From Marinobacterium lutimaris (GTDB lineage: Bacteria; Pseudomonadota; Gammaproteobacteria; Pseudomonadales; Balneatricaceae): 64,000 nt of DNA. Every line of letters begins with the position of its first letter. Positions within the stretch are counted from its first letter, which is position 1. The DNA is taken from the NCBI RefSeq assembly GCF_900108065.1, contig NZ_FNVQ01000001.1, positions 248,001-312,000 of the forward strand, given 5' to 3'. The notes beneath the pieces are model-generated. The model searched no databases and was not told the DNA's origin. It saw only the letters and a program-made list of their open reading frames with translations. Of this stretch, positions 17,614 to 25,329 are shown in pieces. The position numbers and the translations under genes were made by a program.

Positions 17614-18825
17614 TTACTCGAGCGCGTTGTCGTGGACGTATTCGAGCACCTGGACGGCGTCGTTGGCCATATTGGTGAACACATCGATACCGCCTGCTTC
17701 GTTGTCGAAGATGGAGGAGCTATCGACGGTACCGAAGTCGTCTTGAAGAACCTCGTAGATATCGACGGTGATTGGCACGTAGATAGTGTCACCATCAGCG
17801 TTGGTTTGCTCATCAAGCACGACCACGGATACGCCGCTATAGGTCTCCTCGGCGCTGTAGTCGTTGATGCTGCCGTCGGTCACGTATGTTTGCAGTGCGC
17901 TGAGCACGTCGTCACCGAGGAAGCCGGTGATGCCTATCACTTCGTCGATGGTCAGATCACCGGTTTTATCCGAGGCGGCAGACAGAGCTGAGGCGGCCAG
18001 CTCCAGCACGGCATCCTGAGGTACGACGAAGCTGTAAGTAGTCTCCCGGCCATCGGAACTGGCGGTGGCGGTCAGTGTGACCACAGAGACGCCGTCATCA
18101 TTCACGCTGACGGGGGCGGTGAGGAGTGCCTCATACAGCGCCAGGTTTTCCAGCGGAGAGTCGATGGTGACGCCATCGACGACCAGGCGGCCGGACTCAT
18201 CCAGAGTGACATCCTCGCCCAGCACCAGGCCGTCGAGCTTGCTCAGCGCCTCGGTGAGGGAGTGTTCGATGACGGTGGTGGGGGAGCGGGCCACGTTAAG
18301 GCGGCCAAATTCGACCTCCTGCAGCGTGACTCCCTCAGGGAGCACCGTACCTTCCGGCAGTTCGCCGTCGATCAGCTCCACTTGAGAACCGTCGGACAGA
18401 ATAGCCACGGTGACACTTTCGTCATCATTGGGGTGATACAGGGTGCCGTCATCATTACGCAGCACGATGACGATGTCGCCGTAGTCATCGCCCTTCATGC
18501 TGTCGTTACCTGCGTTACCACCACCGGGTTTGCCCTCATTGCCGGGTTGTCCGGCCCAACTTGGGCGGTCGCTGTCTTCTTCCTCTTCGGCCAGGAGGTC
18601 GATAATGTCCTGGCGTCCCTGGCGCAGCCCCTTCAGGCTGCTGCCGGCTTTGTGACCGGATTCCATCTGGCCGTGGCTCTGGCCGCTCATGCCCTGGCCT
18701 CCGCCTTCGTGGCCGCCTCCTTCGTGGGATGCGGCGAAACTGGGGGCGGCACCGAGGGCTAGTGCCAGGGAGAGGGTGGCAGCTGAGATTGCTGTGGCAA
18801 GACGTTTTTTAGCTATTGTTTTCAT
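17614..18825 (-). CDS. Secreted acidic protein with His/Gly-rich N-terminus
   Basis: The 403-residue product has a signal peptide (cleavage after about Ala31), then a His/Gly/Gln/Met-rich stretch (about 33-60), a Gly/Asp-rich linker (about 85-115) and a long acidic, Val/Thr-rich region that is probably beta-sandwich or solenoid. The His/Gly stretch may bind metal and the many Asp residues may bind calcium, but no such motif is complete. No family is recognised. It lies 41 bp after the outer-membrane barrel gene and is probably exported by or displayed with it. Confidence 0.75.
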   Translation of the reverse strand: MKTIAKKRLATAISAATLSLALALGAAPSFAASHEGGGHEGGGQGMSGQSHGQMESGHKAGSSLKGLRQGRQDIIDLLAEEEEDSDRPSWAGQPGNEGKPGGGNAGNDSMKGDDYGDIVIVLRNDDGTLYHPNDDESVTVAILSDGSQVELIDGELPEGTVLPEGVTLQEVEFGRLNVARSPTTVIEHSLTEALSKLDGLVLGEDVTLDESGRLVVDGVTIDSPLENLALYEALLTAPVSVNDDGVSVVTLTATASSDGRETTYSFVVPQDAVLELAASALSAASDKTGDLTIDEVIGITGFLGDDVLSALQTYVTDGSINDYSAEETYSGVSVVVLDEQTNADGDTIYVPITVDIYEVLQDDFGTVDSSSIFDNEAGGIDVFTNMANDAVQVLEYVHDNALE

Positions 18826-18866
18826 TGTCTTAGTCCTTGTTTTAAGTCTCGGATCCAGGTGGCTGG

Positions 18867-21443
18867 TTAGAAGTAGTAAACCAGGCCGGTGCGGAAGCGG
18901 GAGCGTGAGTTATCGAACTTCATACTGTCTGAATTGCTGTGTTCTGTAGTGAATTCGTAGTCGTCGTACTGGGTCTCGCTGTAATCGATGCGCAGCGCCG
19001 TTTTTCTACCAACAGGAATTTCGGCGCCCAAGCCCAGGCGGGTGCCCCAGACCTCGTCGTCACGGTTGATGCGGTTGTTGTCGTTCCCGCCCTTGATCCA
19101 GTCGGTGTTGAAGCGAGCCCGTTCCTTGCCGACGCTGGCGAACAGCAGCGTACCTTGCTTGAGGCGGTATCCGAGCCGCAGGTTCGCAGCCGTGCTGGAG
19201 TTCATCTCTACGCCAAAGTCCCGTCCCGTCGGGTCGCGGTCATGCTCCCAGCCGGCGCGAAGCAGGTCGGCATCCACTTCCAGTGCCAGTTGCCAGGGAG
19301 AGTCAAAGGTCCAGGCGTAGCCGATAACCGGTGCGAGAGCGCCGTGGCCGATGTCGCCAAAGTCGCCACCAAACGCGGAGGGCGATGTGCTGCTGCTTTC
19401 AGTGTGAAGGCCGGTGGCGCGTGAAGTGAGGCTCGAACTGCCCAGTGTCAGCCCGGCGTATACGCCGCTCTGCTGGCTTGTATCCACGGCTTTCGGCGCC
19501 GTCTCGTTCATGCGCCAGCCAAGACCGAGGGTGAACGCGGTGGCGCGGGGATCGTAATCCGCGTACTCCGGCTCACCGGTGTGTCCGCTATAGCTGATGC
19601 TGTAGTCCCGGCTGTCTGTTACACCGTAATCCAGTCGCAGGAAGGTGTGTGGGCCGGTGGGGATCTCAGTGCCGAGGCCGTATCTCAGCCCCCAGCGGGA
19701 GTCGGAATCATCGTAAGCCTCTTGCGGATACTCATTCACTCGGTTGTAGGTATCGAAGCGGCTGTAGGCGCCACCGACTCTTGCATAGATCAGATTGTTG
19801 CCCGGCAGGCTGTGACCAAAGCGCAGGTCGAGAACGGTACGGTCTTTAGTGTCGAGGCTGAGCGTCTGGGCATCGTCTCTAGTCTTGCTGTGGGCCAGGT
19901 CGGCGTCACTGACCAGATAACTGCCCTCAAGGCCGAGATACCAGGCATCGATATAGTAGCCGTAACCAAGGAACGCGCCGCCGGCCAGTCCGGAGTCAGC
20001 GTAGTCTGCCTTGTCTGTGCCTTGGTGGCCGCGCTCGCCGGATACCTTGGCACCGGCGGTTTCTGATCCGCCAAGAACACCGGCGTAAAGACCTGAGCTG
20101 GAGAGAGCTTCAGTGGTATAGAACACCGGAGTGGCGTAGGGATCGACCAGGCTGGTGCCGTCAGAGCCCAGGCGCATGCCGAGGGTCAGCATCAGCGTCT
20201 GGCTGTCATAATCGGCGAAGGACTGCACATTGGCGTCATTGACCGATGCGCCTGAGCTGTCGCCGAGGCGGGCTAATGATGAATTATGCTGGTCCAGGGT
20301 GTAACTGGCCCCGAGATAGACGGTCTTGGTCAGGTAGTGCCTGTAGCCGAGGGATGCGGCCAGCAGCTTGTCGGTTCTGTCCAGCTCCTGGTAGTCCTCG
20401 TGCGCGAGGTACAGTCCGGCGCTCAGCTCATCGCGGGGTGTGATGCTTGTCGCAATCTGCCCGCTCAGTCCTGTCACCAGGTAACCTGATGCGCCTGCCA
20501 GAGTGGTTTCTTCCAGCGAGCGTGAAAGGCTGAGGTTGAGCCGGGTGGCAGGCGTGATCTGCCAGTTCAGTCTGCCGCCAAAATCGACCTTGCTGATGTT
20601 GTTGAAACGAGGGTCATCGTAGCTCTGGTACAGCTGGCCGATAAAACCCTCAGTTGATAGTGTCGGCGTGATACGGGCCGACAGGCCCAGGTTGATGCGA
20701 TAACCCTCGGAGTCGCGGTCAAAGCCGTAGTCATCGACAGAGTCGCTGTAGTTGCGCTGGTCTGCTCGAATCTGTGCGAAGGGGTAAATAGCCTGGCGGG
20801 GCTTGAAGTTAAGCCGGAGCCCCAGTGTTGACTGCAGTCTGTCGCGGTCGCTGTTGTTGATGCTGAGGCCGCTAACCGTATCGTTGTCGTCGAATCGATA
20901 GGATTCCATGGACCCTGCCAGGCGCCAGCCAAGATCGCTGCCGGTGTGGCTGAACAGGCCGTAAGCGTCGGTTACATCATATTCGGTCGGTGAAGTTGCC
21001 GCGGCGGGAAGGTCGGGGCTCGAACGATCTTCATGCACGCGGTTGTGGCCAACCCCCAGGCTACCCAACGTATTTGGGGAAAAACTGCGCTGCAGTCCGG
21101 CGTTAAACCAGTAATCGTCGTAGTTTTCGTCGTTGTAACTGTCGTAGCGGCCGCTTTCGAAACCGGCGTTGGCGTTCCATCTCAGCTCATCGCTACCGGC
21201 TGTCACACCGGCGTTGGCGGAGAGCCCAAGCAACTGGTCGTCGCTGGTCTGATCGTGTTCCGCATAGAGGTTGTCTACGTGGCGGTAGAAGGTTTCCAGC
21301 TCGCCGGTCCAGACGGGAGTCTTGGAAGAGGGCGAGTCATTTCCGCTATCGGTGGGTTCGGCTGCAATGGATGGATTGGTTTCTGCCAGCCCCAGCAAAA
21401 GCAGGGAGAGCAGGGGTAAGCGGGTGTGAAAGCCAAGCATCAT
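18867..21443 (-). CDS. Large outer-membrane protein, apparent triple beta-barrel fusion
   Basis: The 858-residue product has a signal peptide (about 1-28). Residues about 45-430 form a large barrel of the BBP2/putative porin type, with alternating strands and short acidic turns (such as RYDSYNDENYDDYWFNAGL). Two further OMP_b-brl-like units follow at about 450-660 and 665-858, each starting SGLYAGV or SGVYAGL and containing LGLEGSYL or LALEVDADL, LRFGHSL or LRLGYRL and LRLDYG or LRIDYS. It ends YYF, a normal barrel-insertion signal. Three barrels in one chain are unusual. The substrate is unknown, and the 17614 product is the obvious candidate partner. A doubled ATG starts it. Confidence 0.78.
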   Translation of the reverse strand: MMLGFHTRLPLLSLLLLGLAETNPSIAAEPTDSGNDSPSSKTPVWTGELETFYRHVDNLYAEHDQTSDDQLLGLSANAGVTAGSDELRWNANAGFESGRYDSYNDENYDDYWFNAGLQRSFSPNTLGSLGVGHNRVHEDRSSPDLPAAATSPTEYDVTDAYGLFSHTGSDLGWRLAGSMESYRFDDNDTVSGLSINNSDRDRLQSTLGLRLNFKPRQAIYPFAQIRADQRNYSDSVDDYGFDRDSEGYRINLGLSARITPTLSTEGFIGQLYQSYDDPRFNNISKVDFGGRLNWQITPATRLNLSLSRSLEETTLAGASGYLVTGLSGQIATSITPRDELSAGLYLAHEDYQELDRTDKLLAASLGYRHYLTKTVYLGASYTLDQHNSSLARLGDSSGASVNDANVQSFADYDSQTLMLTLGMRLGSDGTSLVDPYATPVFYTTEALSSSGLYAGVLGGSETAGAKVSGERGHQGTDKADYADSGLAGGAFLGYGYYIDAWYLGLEGSYLVSDADLAHSKTRDDAQTLSLDTKDRTVLDLRFGHSLPGNNLIYARVGGAYSRFDTYNRVNEYPQEAYDDSDSRWGLRYGLGTEIPTGPHTFLRLDYGVTDSRDYSISYSGHTGEPEYADYDPRATAFTLGLGWRMNETAPKAVDTSQQSGVYAGLTLGSSSLTSRATGLHTESSSTSPSAFGGDFGDIGHGALAPVIGYAWTFDSPWQLALEVDADLLRAGWEHDRDPTGRDFGVEMNSSTAANLRLGYRLKQGTLLFASVGKERARFNTDWIKGGNDNNRINRDDEVWGTRLGLGAEIPVGRKTALRIDYSETQYDDYEFTTEHSNSDSMKFDNSRSRFRTGLVYYF

Positions 21444-21567
21444 TAATCGTCTTTAGTTCGGTTAATAGCGATGGCCGGTCCATGGCTCTACGTTTTCTGT
21501 ATAGCCAATAAAACACATGCTTGGTGTGGGTTTTATATATTTATTTATTCTAAATTAACTAGATGCT

Positions 21568-21596
21568 GATGCATTTTTATACTCATTTAATGCATC
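21568..21596. repeat. Inverted repeat GATGCATT-N13-AATGCATC
   Basis: Two perfect 8-bp arms flank a 13-bp AT-rich spacer, about 125 bp upstream of the barrel gene start. Spacing and symmetry suit an operator. No regulator gene is adjacent, and the repeat could also be a chance feature of an AT-rich stretch. Confidence 0.35.
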
Positions 21597-21761
21597 TATT
21601 TGTTTCGGTTACGAATATTCTGCGTTCGATTCGAGGTGGTGAAACCTGATCCCTGTCAGGTTTGTGTGAAATCTATACAGCCAGTATCAGCTGCTTGTTG
21701 ATCAACGTTTACACAGCTTCAGGCTTTGAGCGGTGTATGAAAAAATATTTGCGATAACCGT

Positions 21762-21789
21762 TTGACAATACAGGGAAAGCCATTAAAAT
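21762..21789 (+). promoter_or_regulatory. Promoter of the tRNA array
   Basis: TTGACA (21762-21767) and TAAAAT (21784-21789) are separated by 16 bp. The bases after the -10 element are GC-rich (TTCGCACTCCG), as in stable-RNA promoters under stringent control. The first tRNA begins 73 bp downstream. Confidence 0.75.
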
Positions 21790-21862
21790 TCGCACTCCGT
21801 TCTGAGGGGTAACCCACAGCAACGAAGCGGCACTGCCGCAGAGACTCTAAGTCTCAGATAGT

Positions 21863-21939
21863 GGAGTGGTAGTTCAGTTGGTTAGAATACCTGCCTGTCA
21901 CGCAGGGGGTCGCGGGTTCGAGTCCCGTCCATTCCGCCA
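21863..21939 (+). tRNA. tRNA-Asp (GTC), copy 1
   Basis: A 77-nt cloverleaf with encoded CCA. The acceptor arms GGAGTGG and CCATTCC pair, and the anticodon GTC sits in CCTGCCT-GTC-ACGCAGG. It is nearly identical to E. coli tRNA-Asp and is the first gene of the array. Confidence 0.97.
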
Positions 21940-21990
21940 CTTCTTCCCGAAATCCTTGGGAAGTCGTAGAAGTTGTAAAGGTCACGTTTT

Positions 21991-22066
21991 GGGCGAATAG
22001 CTCAGTTGGGAGAGCATCTGCCTTACAAGCAGAGGGTCGGGGGTTCGAACCCCTCTTCGCCCACCA
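21991..22066 (+). tRNA. tRNA-Val (TAC), copy 1
   Basis: A 76-nt cloverleaf with CCA. The acceptor arms GGGCGAA and TTCGCCC pair, and the anticodon TAC sits in TCTGCCT-TAC-AAGCAGA. The spacer before it is unlike the two later ones in part. Confidence 0.97.
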
Positions 22067-22072
22067 AGACGC

Positions 22073-22149
22073 GGAGTGGTAGTTCAGTTGGTTAGAATAC
22101 CTGCCTGTCACGCAGGGGGTCGCGGGTTCGAGTCCCGTCCATTCCGCCA
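22073..22149 (+). tRNA. tRNA-Asp (GTC), copy 2
   Basis: Identical in sequence to copy 1. It starts only 6 bp after the preceding tRNA-Val, so it must be processed from a common transcript. Confidence 0.97.
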
Positions 22150-22197
22150 CTTCCTTCCAAAGAGCTCGGAAGGTCGTAAAGTAAGAGCCAGCGTTTT

Positions 22198-22273
22198 GGG
22201 CGAATAGCTCAGTTGGGAGAGCATCTGCCTTACAAGCAGAGGGTCGGGGGTTCGAACCCCTCTTCGCCCACCA
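22198..22273 (+). tRNA. tRNA-Val (TAC), copy 2
   Basis: Identical to the first tRNA-Val. The 48-bp spacer before it is repeated before copy 3. Confidence 0.97.
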
Positions 22274-22279
22274 AGACGC

Positions 22280-22356
22280 GGAGTGGTAGTTCAGTTGGTT
22301 AGAATACCTGCCTGTCACGCAGGGGGTCGCGGGTTCGAGTCCCGTCCATTCCGCCA
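22280..22356 (+). tRNA. tRNA-Asp (GTC), copy 3
   Basis: Identical to copies 1 and 2, and 6 bp after a tRNA-Val. Confidence 0.97.
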
Positions 22357-22404
22357 CTTCCTTCCAAAGAGCTCGGAAGGTCGTAAAGTAAGAGCCAGCG
22401 TTTT

Positions 22405-22480
22405 GGGCGAATAGCTCAGTTGGGAGAGCATCTGCCTTACAAGCAGAGGGTCGGGGGTTCGAACCCCTCTTCGCCCACCA
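22405..22480 (+). tRNA. tRNA-Val (TAC), copy 3
   Basis: Identical to the other tRNA-Val genes and preceded by the same spacer as copy 2. Confidence 0.97.
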
Positions 22481-22486
22481 AGACGC

Positions 22487-22563
22487 GGAGCGGTAGTTCA
22501 GTTGGTTAGAATACCTGCCTGTCACGCAGGGGGTCGCGGGTTCGAGTCCCGTCCGTTCCGCCA
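22487..22563 (+). tRNA. tRNA-Asp (GTC), copy 4 with a compensated acceptor pair
   Basis: Differs from the other three by a T-to-C change in the 5' acceptor strand (GGAGCGG) and the matching A-to-G change in the 3' strand (CCGTTCC), so the stem stays paired. This form matches the E. coli acceptor. It ends the tandem array. Confidence 0.97.
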
Positions 22564-22570
22564 CTTCAAA

Positions 22571-22599
22571 AGTTGAAAGGTTAGAAAGCCTGCCTGTCA
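22571..22599 (+). pseudogene. Decayed tRNA-Asp fragment
   Basis: The run AGTTGAAAGGTTAGAAAGCC followed by TGCCTGTCA matches the D-arm to anticodon part of tRNA-Asp (AGTT..GGTTAGAATACC then TGCCTGTCA) with a few changes. The acceptor and T arms are absent. It sits 7 bp after the last tRNA, where a fifth Asp gene would be expected. Confidence 0.55.
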
Positions 22600-22921
22600 G
22601 CTCATATGGAATGCCCGAGTCGCGCTCTTTATAAGTGCAACCGCCCATTTCAGCACTTTTTCGATTAATACCTTCCTTTTTTTCTCTGAAGCATCTCGCT
22701 TCGACGCTTTTACTCATCTTTTGTCGCCGCAGCCTCAGGGTTCGGGTTTTACTTCGCGCGTACGATCTTTGCCGCAGCTCTCTGGTGGGCTTCGGAGTTA
22801 TTGTGATTTCGTACGCTGGCGTTGGGTTTATCTATTGATCTGATCAGTGCGCTTTGTATCGGCTGGGTCCGCCGGGACCTGTGTTGTTTTCGTCTCGGCG
22901 GAGTCTTGGAGGGGCGAAGGC
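22600..22921. other. Non-coding stretch after the tRNA array
   Basis: About 320 bp with no convincing gene on either strand. A hairpin with TCCGCCGGGAC (22868-22878) and GTCTCGGCGGA (22892-22902) lies just past the doxX stop, but no T run follows on either strand, so it is only a possible terminator. Confidence 0.5.
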
Positions 22922-23344
22922 TTAGCGCCAGGCAGGGTTGCTGACTACGGAGTAGCGACCGCAGCCCAGGAACATGATCGCCAGGGCGGCGAAAAAGAAC
23001 ACCATCATATGTTCGATGCCCCAGGCGCCTACCGGTGTCACGGTGAAGGTCTTGGCGACGCCGGTCAGCATCCAGGCGAATACCATGGTTCCGAGCATGA
23101 AAAGTGCGGAGATACGGGTGAGGATGCCGAGTATCAGCAGCACAGGTGCTACAACCTCGCCCATATAGACGCCGTAAGAGATCCAGGTGGGCAGGCCGTT
23201 GGCTGACAGGATGCCGGCGATTCCGCCCAGGCCATGGGTGATTTTGTGCCAGCCGTGCATCAGCATCATGGCGGCAAAAGATGCTCGCAGGACGAATTTT
23301 CCCAGATCGGGGCAGTCGAGCAGCCGGTTGATGGTGGATAGCAT
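22922..23344 (-). CDS. DoxX family membrane protein
   Basis: The 140-residue product has four predicted membrane helices and the DoxX pattern: FVLRASFAAMMLMHGWHKI near the start, a central helix VAPVLLILGILTRISAL, and HMMVFFFAALAIMFLG. DoxX-family proteins are linked to quinone-dependent redox or sulfur metabolism but have mixed roles. AAAGGAC lies six bases before the ATG. It is divergent from the PLP-enzyme gene at 23440. Confidence 0.88.
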   Translation of the reverse strand: MLSTINRLLDCPDLGKFVLRASFAAMMLMHGWHKITHGLGGIAGILSANGLPTWISYGVYMGEVVAPVLLILGILTRISALFMLGTMVFAWMLTGVAKTFTVTPVGAWGIEHMMVFFFAALAIMFLGCGRYSVVSNPAWR

Positions 23345-23439
23345 AAAAAAGTCCTTTTATTTGAGGGGTTAAGCTATGACATTATCGCTTTTGGATGACG
23401 GAATCTATCGTCTGCTGTTGAGCTTTGTCAGGTGGTGTT

Positions 23440-24387
23440 ATGAATAGCAGGGCGTTGCCTGTTACCGAGCTGGAATCGCCGTTTTACCGCCGTGCGGGTA
23501 TTCGTGCCGCGGTGCTGCGGCTTGATCAGACGCACCCGCAGATCAGTGGCAACAAGTGGTTTAAGTTGTTACCACTGATTCGTCGGCTTGAGGCTGGTGC
23601 AAGACCTAGGTTGTTCAGTTTTGGCGGTGTCTGGTCGAACCATCTTCATGCGCTGGCATTTGTCGGCAAACGCTTCGGCGTGGAAACGCTTGCGTTTGTG
23701 CGTGGCCATCCTGAGCAGACGGAAACGGCGATGTTGCGCGATGCGCGCAGTTGGGGGATGAAAATCCACTTTCTCGGGCGCGAAGACTATGCCCGCCGCA
23801 GCGATGCCGAATTCCTTGATGAGCTGGCTAAGGCTTATCCTGGCTGGGAGTGTCTGCCAGAAGGTGGCAGTAGTGCCGACGCCGTGGTGGGCTGTTCCGA
23901 GATCTGGTCATTGCTCGAAGAGGGTGAGTGGAGTCGGCCGGATCTACTCGCCTGTGCTTTGGGTACGGGTGGTACGCTGGCAGGTCTGATCGCTGGCAAG
24001 CCTGCGGCAACAACGGTTCTTGGAGTGCCCGTGCTTAAGTTGGGCTCTGAGGCTGAAAGATCGGTATGCTCTCTGCTGGAGGCGGCGGGTTATGCGGATC
24101 CTGGTGGCTGGATGCTGGATACAGATGGCTCCTGTGGTGGCTATGCGCGATTGCCGGCGTCGCTGGCGCACTTTATCTGCGCCTTCGAACAGCGCTACCC
24201 TGTGCCTCTTGAACCGGTTTACACCGCCAAGTTGTTCCAGGCCGTAAATCGACGGATTCAAAGCGGCAGCGTGGCGCCGGGAAGTCGTGTTCTGTTCGTC
24301 CATACCGGCGGCCTTCAAGGGCGGCGAGGTATGCAGACGAGAATAGATCGTGCGCTCTCTGCCTTTCAGGGGCCTCAGCCCTTATAA
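23440..24387 (+). CDS. PLP-dependent ACC deaminase / D-cysteine desulfhydrase family enzyme
   Basis: The 315-residue product is a fold-type II PLP enzyme of the 1-aminocyclopropane-1-carboxylate deaminase/D-cysteine desulfhydrase family. The cofactor lysine is Lys39 in SGNKWFKL, followed by FSFGGVWSNHLHALAF, the phosphate loop GTGGTLAG, and a C-terminal FVHTGGLQG. True ACC deaminase needs particular residues that cannot be judged here, so D-cysteine or a related substrate is at least as likely. The ATG at 23440 follows a purine-rich AGGTGG, while a TTG five codons earlier is weaker. Confidence 0.85.
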   Translation: MNSRALPVTELESPFYRRAGIRAAVLRLDQTHPQISGNKWFKLLPLIRRLEAGARPRLFSFGGVWSNHLHALAFVGKRFGVETLAFVRGHPEQTETAMLRDARSWGMKIHFLGREDYARRSDAEFLDELAKAYPGWECLPEGGSSADAVVGCSEIWSLLEEGEWSRPDLLACALGTGGTLAGLIAGKPAATTVLGVPVLKLGSEAERSVCSLLEAAGYADPGGWMLDTDGSCGGYARLPASLAHFICAFEQRYPVPLEPVYTAKLFQAVNRRIQSGSVAPGSRVLFVHTGGLQGRRGMQTRIDRALSAFQGPQPL

Positions 24388-24440
24388 TGCAGCGAGTCCC
24401 CGATGGGATGCCACCGGATCGCAACACTAAGGGCAGTGCA

Positions 24441-25322
24441 ATGGAGAGTTTTCGAAATATCGGTCTGATCGGTCGCCTGGGCAGCAAGAAGGTGATCGAT
24501 ACGCTCAAGGCGTTGATCCGGTATCTGGAAGATCAGGGGGTGAATATCATCCTCGATGAAAAAATTGCCGAGGTGATGCCGGGTCACGGCCGCCAGGTCG
24601 CCAAACAGTCCCGCATGGGTGAAAGCTGCGACCTGGTGATTGTCGTCGGTGGCGATGGCAGCCTGCTTGGTGCAGCACGTTCCCTGGCGCAAAGCCATGT
24701 GCCGGTGCTTGGCGTTAACCGCGGTAACCTGGGCTTTCTAACCGATATCACTCCCGCTGAGATAGAAGAGAAGGTGGGAGAGGTGCTCGCCGGACGCTAT
24801 GCCGTCGATACGCGCTTCCTGCTTGATGTGACGGTCAAGCGTGATGGTGAGCCGATCGCTGAATCCACCGCGCTGAATGATTGCGTGCTGCACCCGGGCA
24901 AGGCGACCCGGATGATCGAGTTTGAGCTCTACATCGAGGGCCAGTTCGTATACACCCAGAGATCGGATGGTCTGATCGTTTCCACGCCGACCGGCTCTAC
25001 TGCCTATGCACTCTCTGGCGGCGGACCGATTATGCACCCGCGGCTGGATGCGCTGGTGCTGGTGCCGATGTTTCCCCATACCTTGTCCAGCCGCCCGATC
25101 GTTGTCGATGGCAGCAGTGAGCTCAAGCTGGTAATCAGCGAGCGCAACGAAACCTATCCTTCGATCTCCTGCGATGGTCAGATGAATATTGCGTTGGCGC
25201 CGGGTGACACGGTGACCATCCACAAAAAACCGCACAAACTTAAGCTGCTGCACCCGCTGGATTATGACTTCTACCGCACCTGTCGGGAGAAGCTGGGCTG
25301 GGGCACCAAGCTGGGCGAATAG
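24441..25322 (+). CDS. nadK: NAD kinase
   Basis: NadK phosphorylates NAD to NADP. The 293-residue product matches E. coli NadK in length and motifs: GGDGS at 70-74, GVNRGNLGFLTD, TALNDCVLHPGK, SDGLIVSTPTGSTAYALSGGGPI and FPHTLSSRP. The ATG at 24441 is used, since the 18 extra codons upstream are not NadK-like and AAGGG lies a few bases before it. It is followed 7 bp later by the phosphoesterase gene, an arrangement that suggests an operon with glpG. The AcoX-like paralogue at 10148 does not replace it. Confidence 0.96.
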   Translation: MESFRNIGLIGRLGSKKVIDTLKALIRYLEDQGVNIILDEKIAEVMPGHGRQVAKQSRMGESCDLVIVVGGDGSLLGAARSLAQSHVPVLGVNRGNLGFLTDITPAEIEEKVGEVLAGRYAVDTRFLLDVTVKRDGEPIAESTALNDCVLHPGKATRMIEFELYIEGQFVYTQRSDGLIVSTPTGSTAYALSGGGPIMHPRLDALVLVPMFPHTLSSRPIVVDGSSELKLVISERNETYPSISCDGQMNIALAPGDTVTIHKKPHKLKLLHPLDYDFYRTCREKLGWGTKLGE

Positions 25323-25329
25323 GTGACTT

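Larger units (their letters stand above)
21444..21862. other. AT-rich intergenic region upstream of the barrel gene and the tRNA array
   Basis: About 420 bp without an apparent gene. It holds an 8-bp inverted repeat at 21568-21596, probably tied to the minus-strand barrel gene, and the tRNA promoter at 21762-21789. No ribosome site followed by a plausible small gene was seen. Confidence 0.6.

Noticed and set aside
17487-17816. An N-terminal extension of the syd gene.
   Set aside because: The extra residues are Ser/Thr-rich low complexity and overlap the end of the 17614 gene. The ATG at 17486 gives a protein of the normal Syd length.
21863-22563. The repeated 77/76-bp units with short spacers as a CRISPR array.
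   Set aside because: The units fold as tRNAs with CCA ends and proper anticodons, and the spacers are nearly identical, unlike CRISPR spacers.
21854-22717. A long minus-strand open frame over the tRNA array.
   Set aside because: It is antisense to seven tRNA genes and gives the well-known false repeat with RTGLEPATP and SNPRPSACKADALPTEL. The repeats follow the tRNA copies, so it is not a gene.
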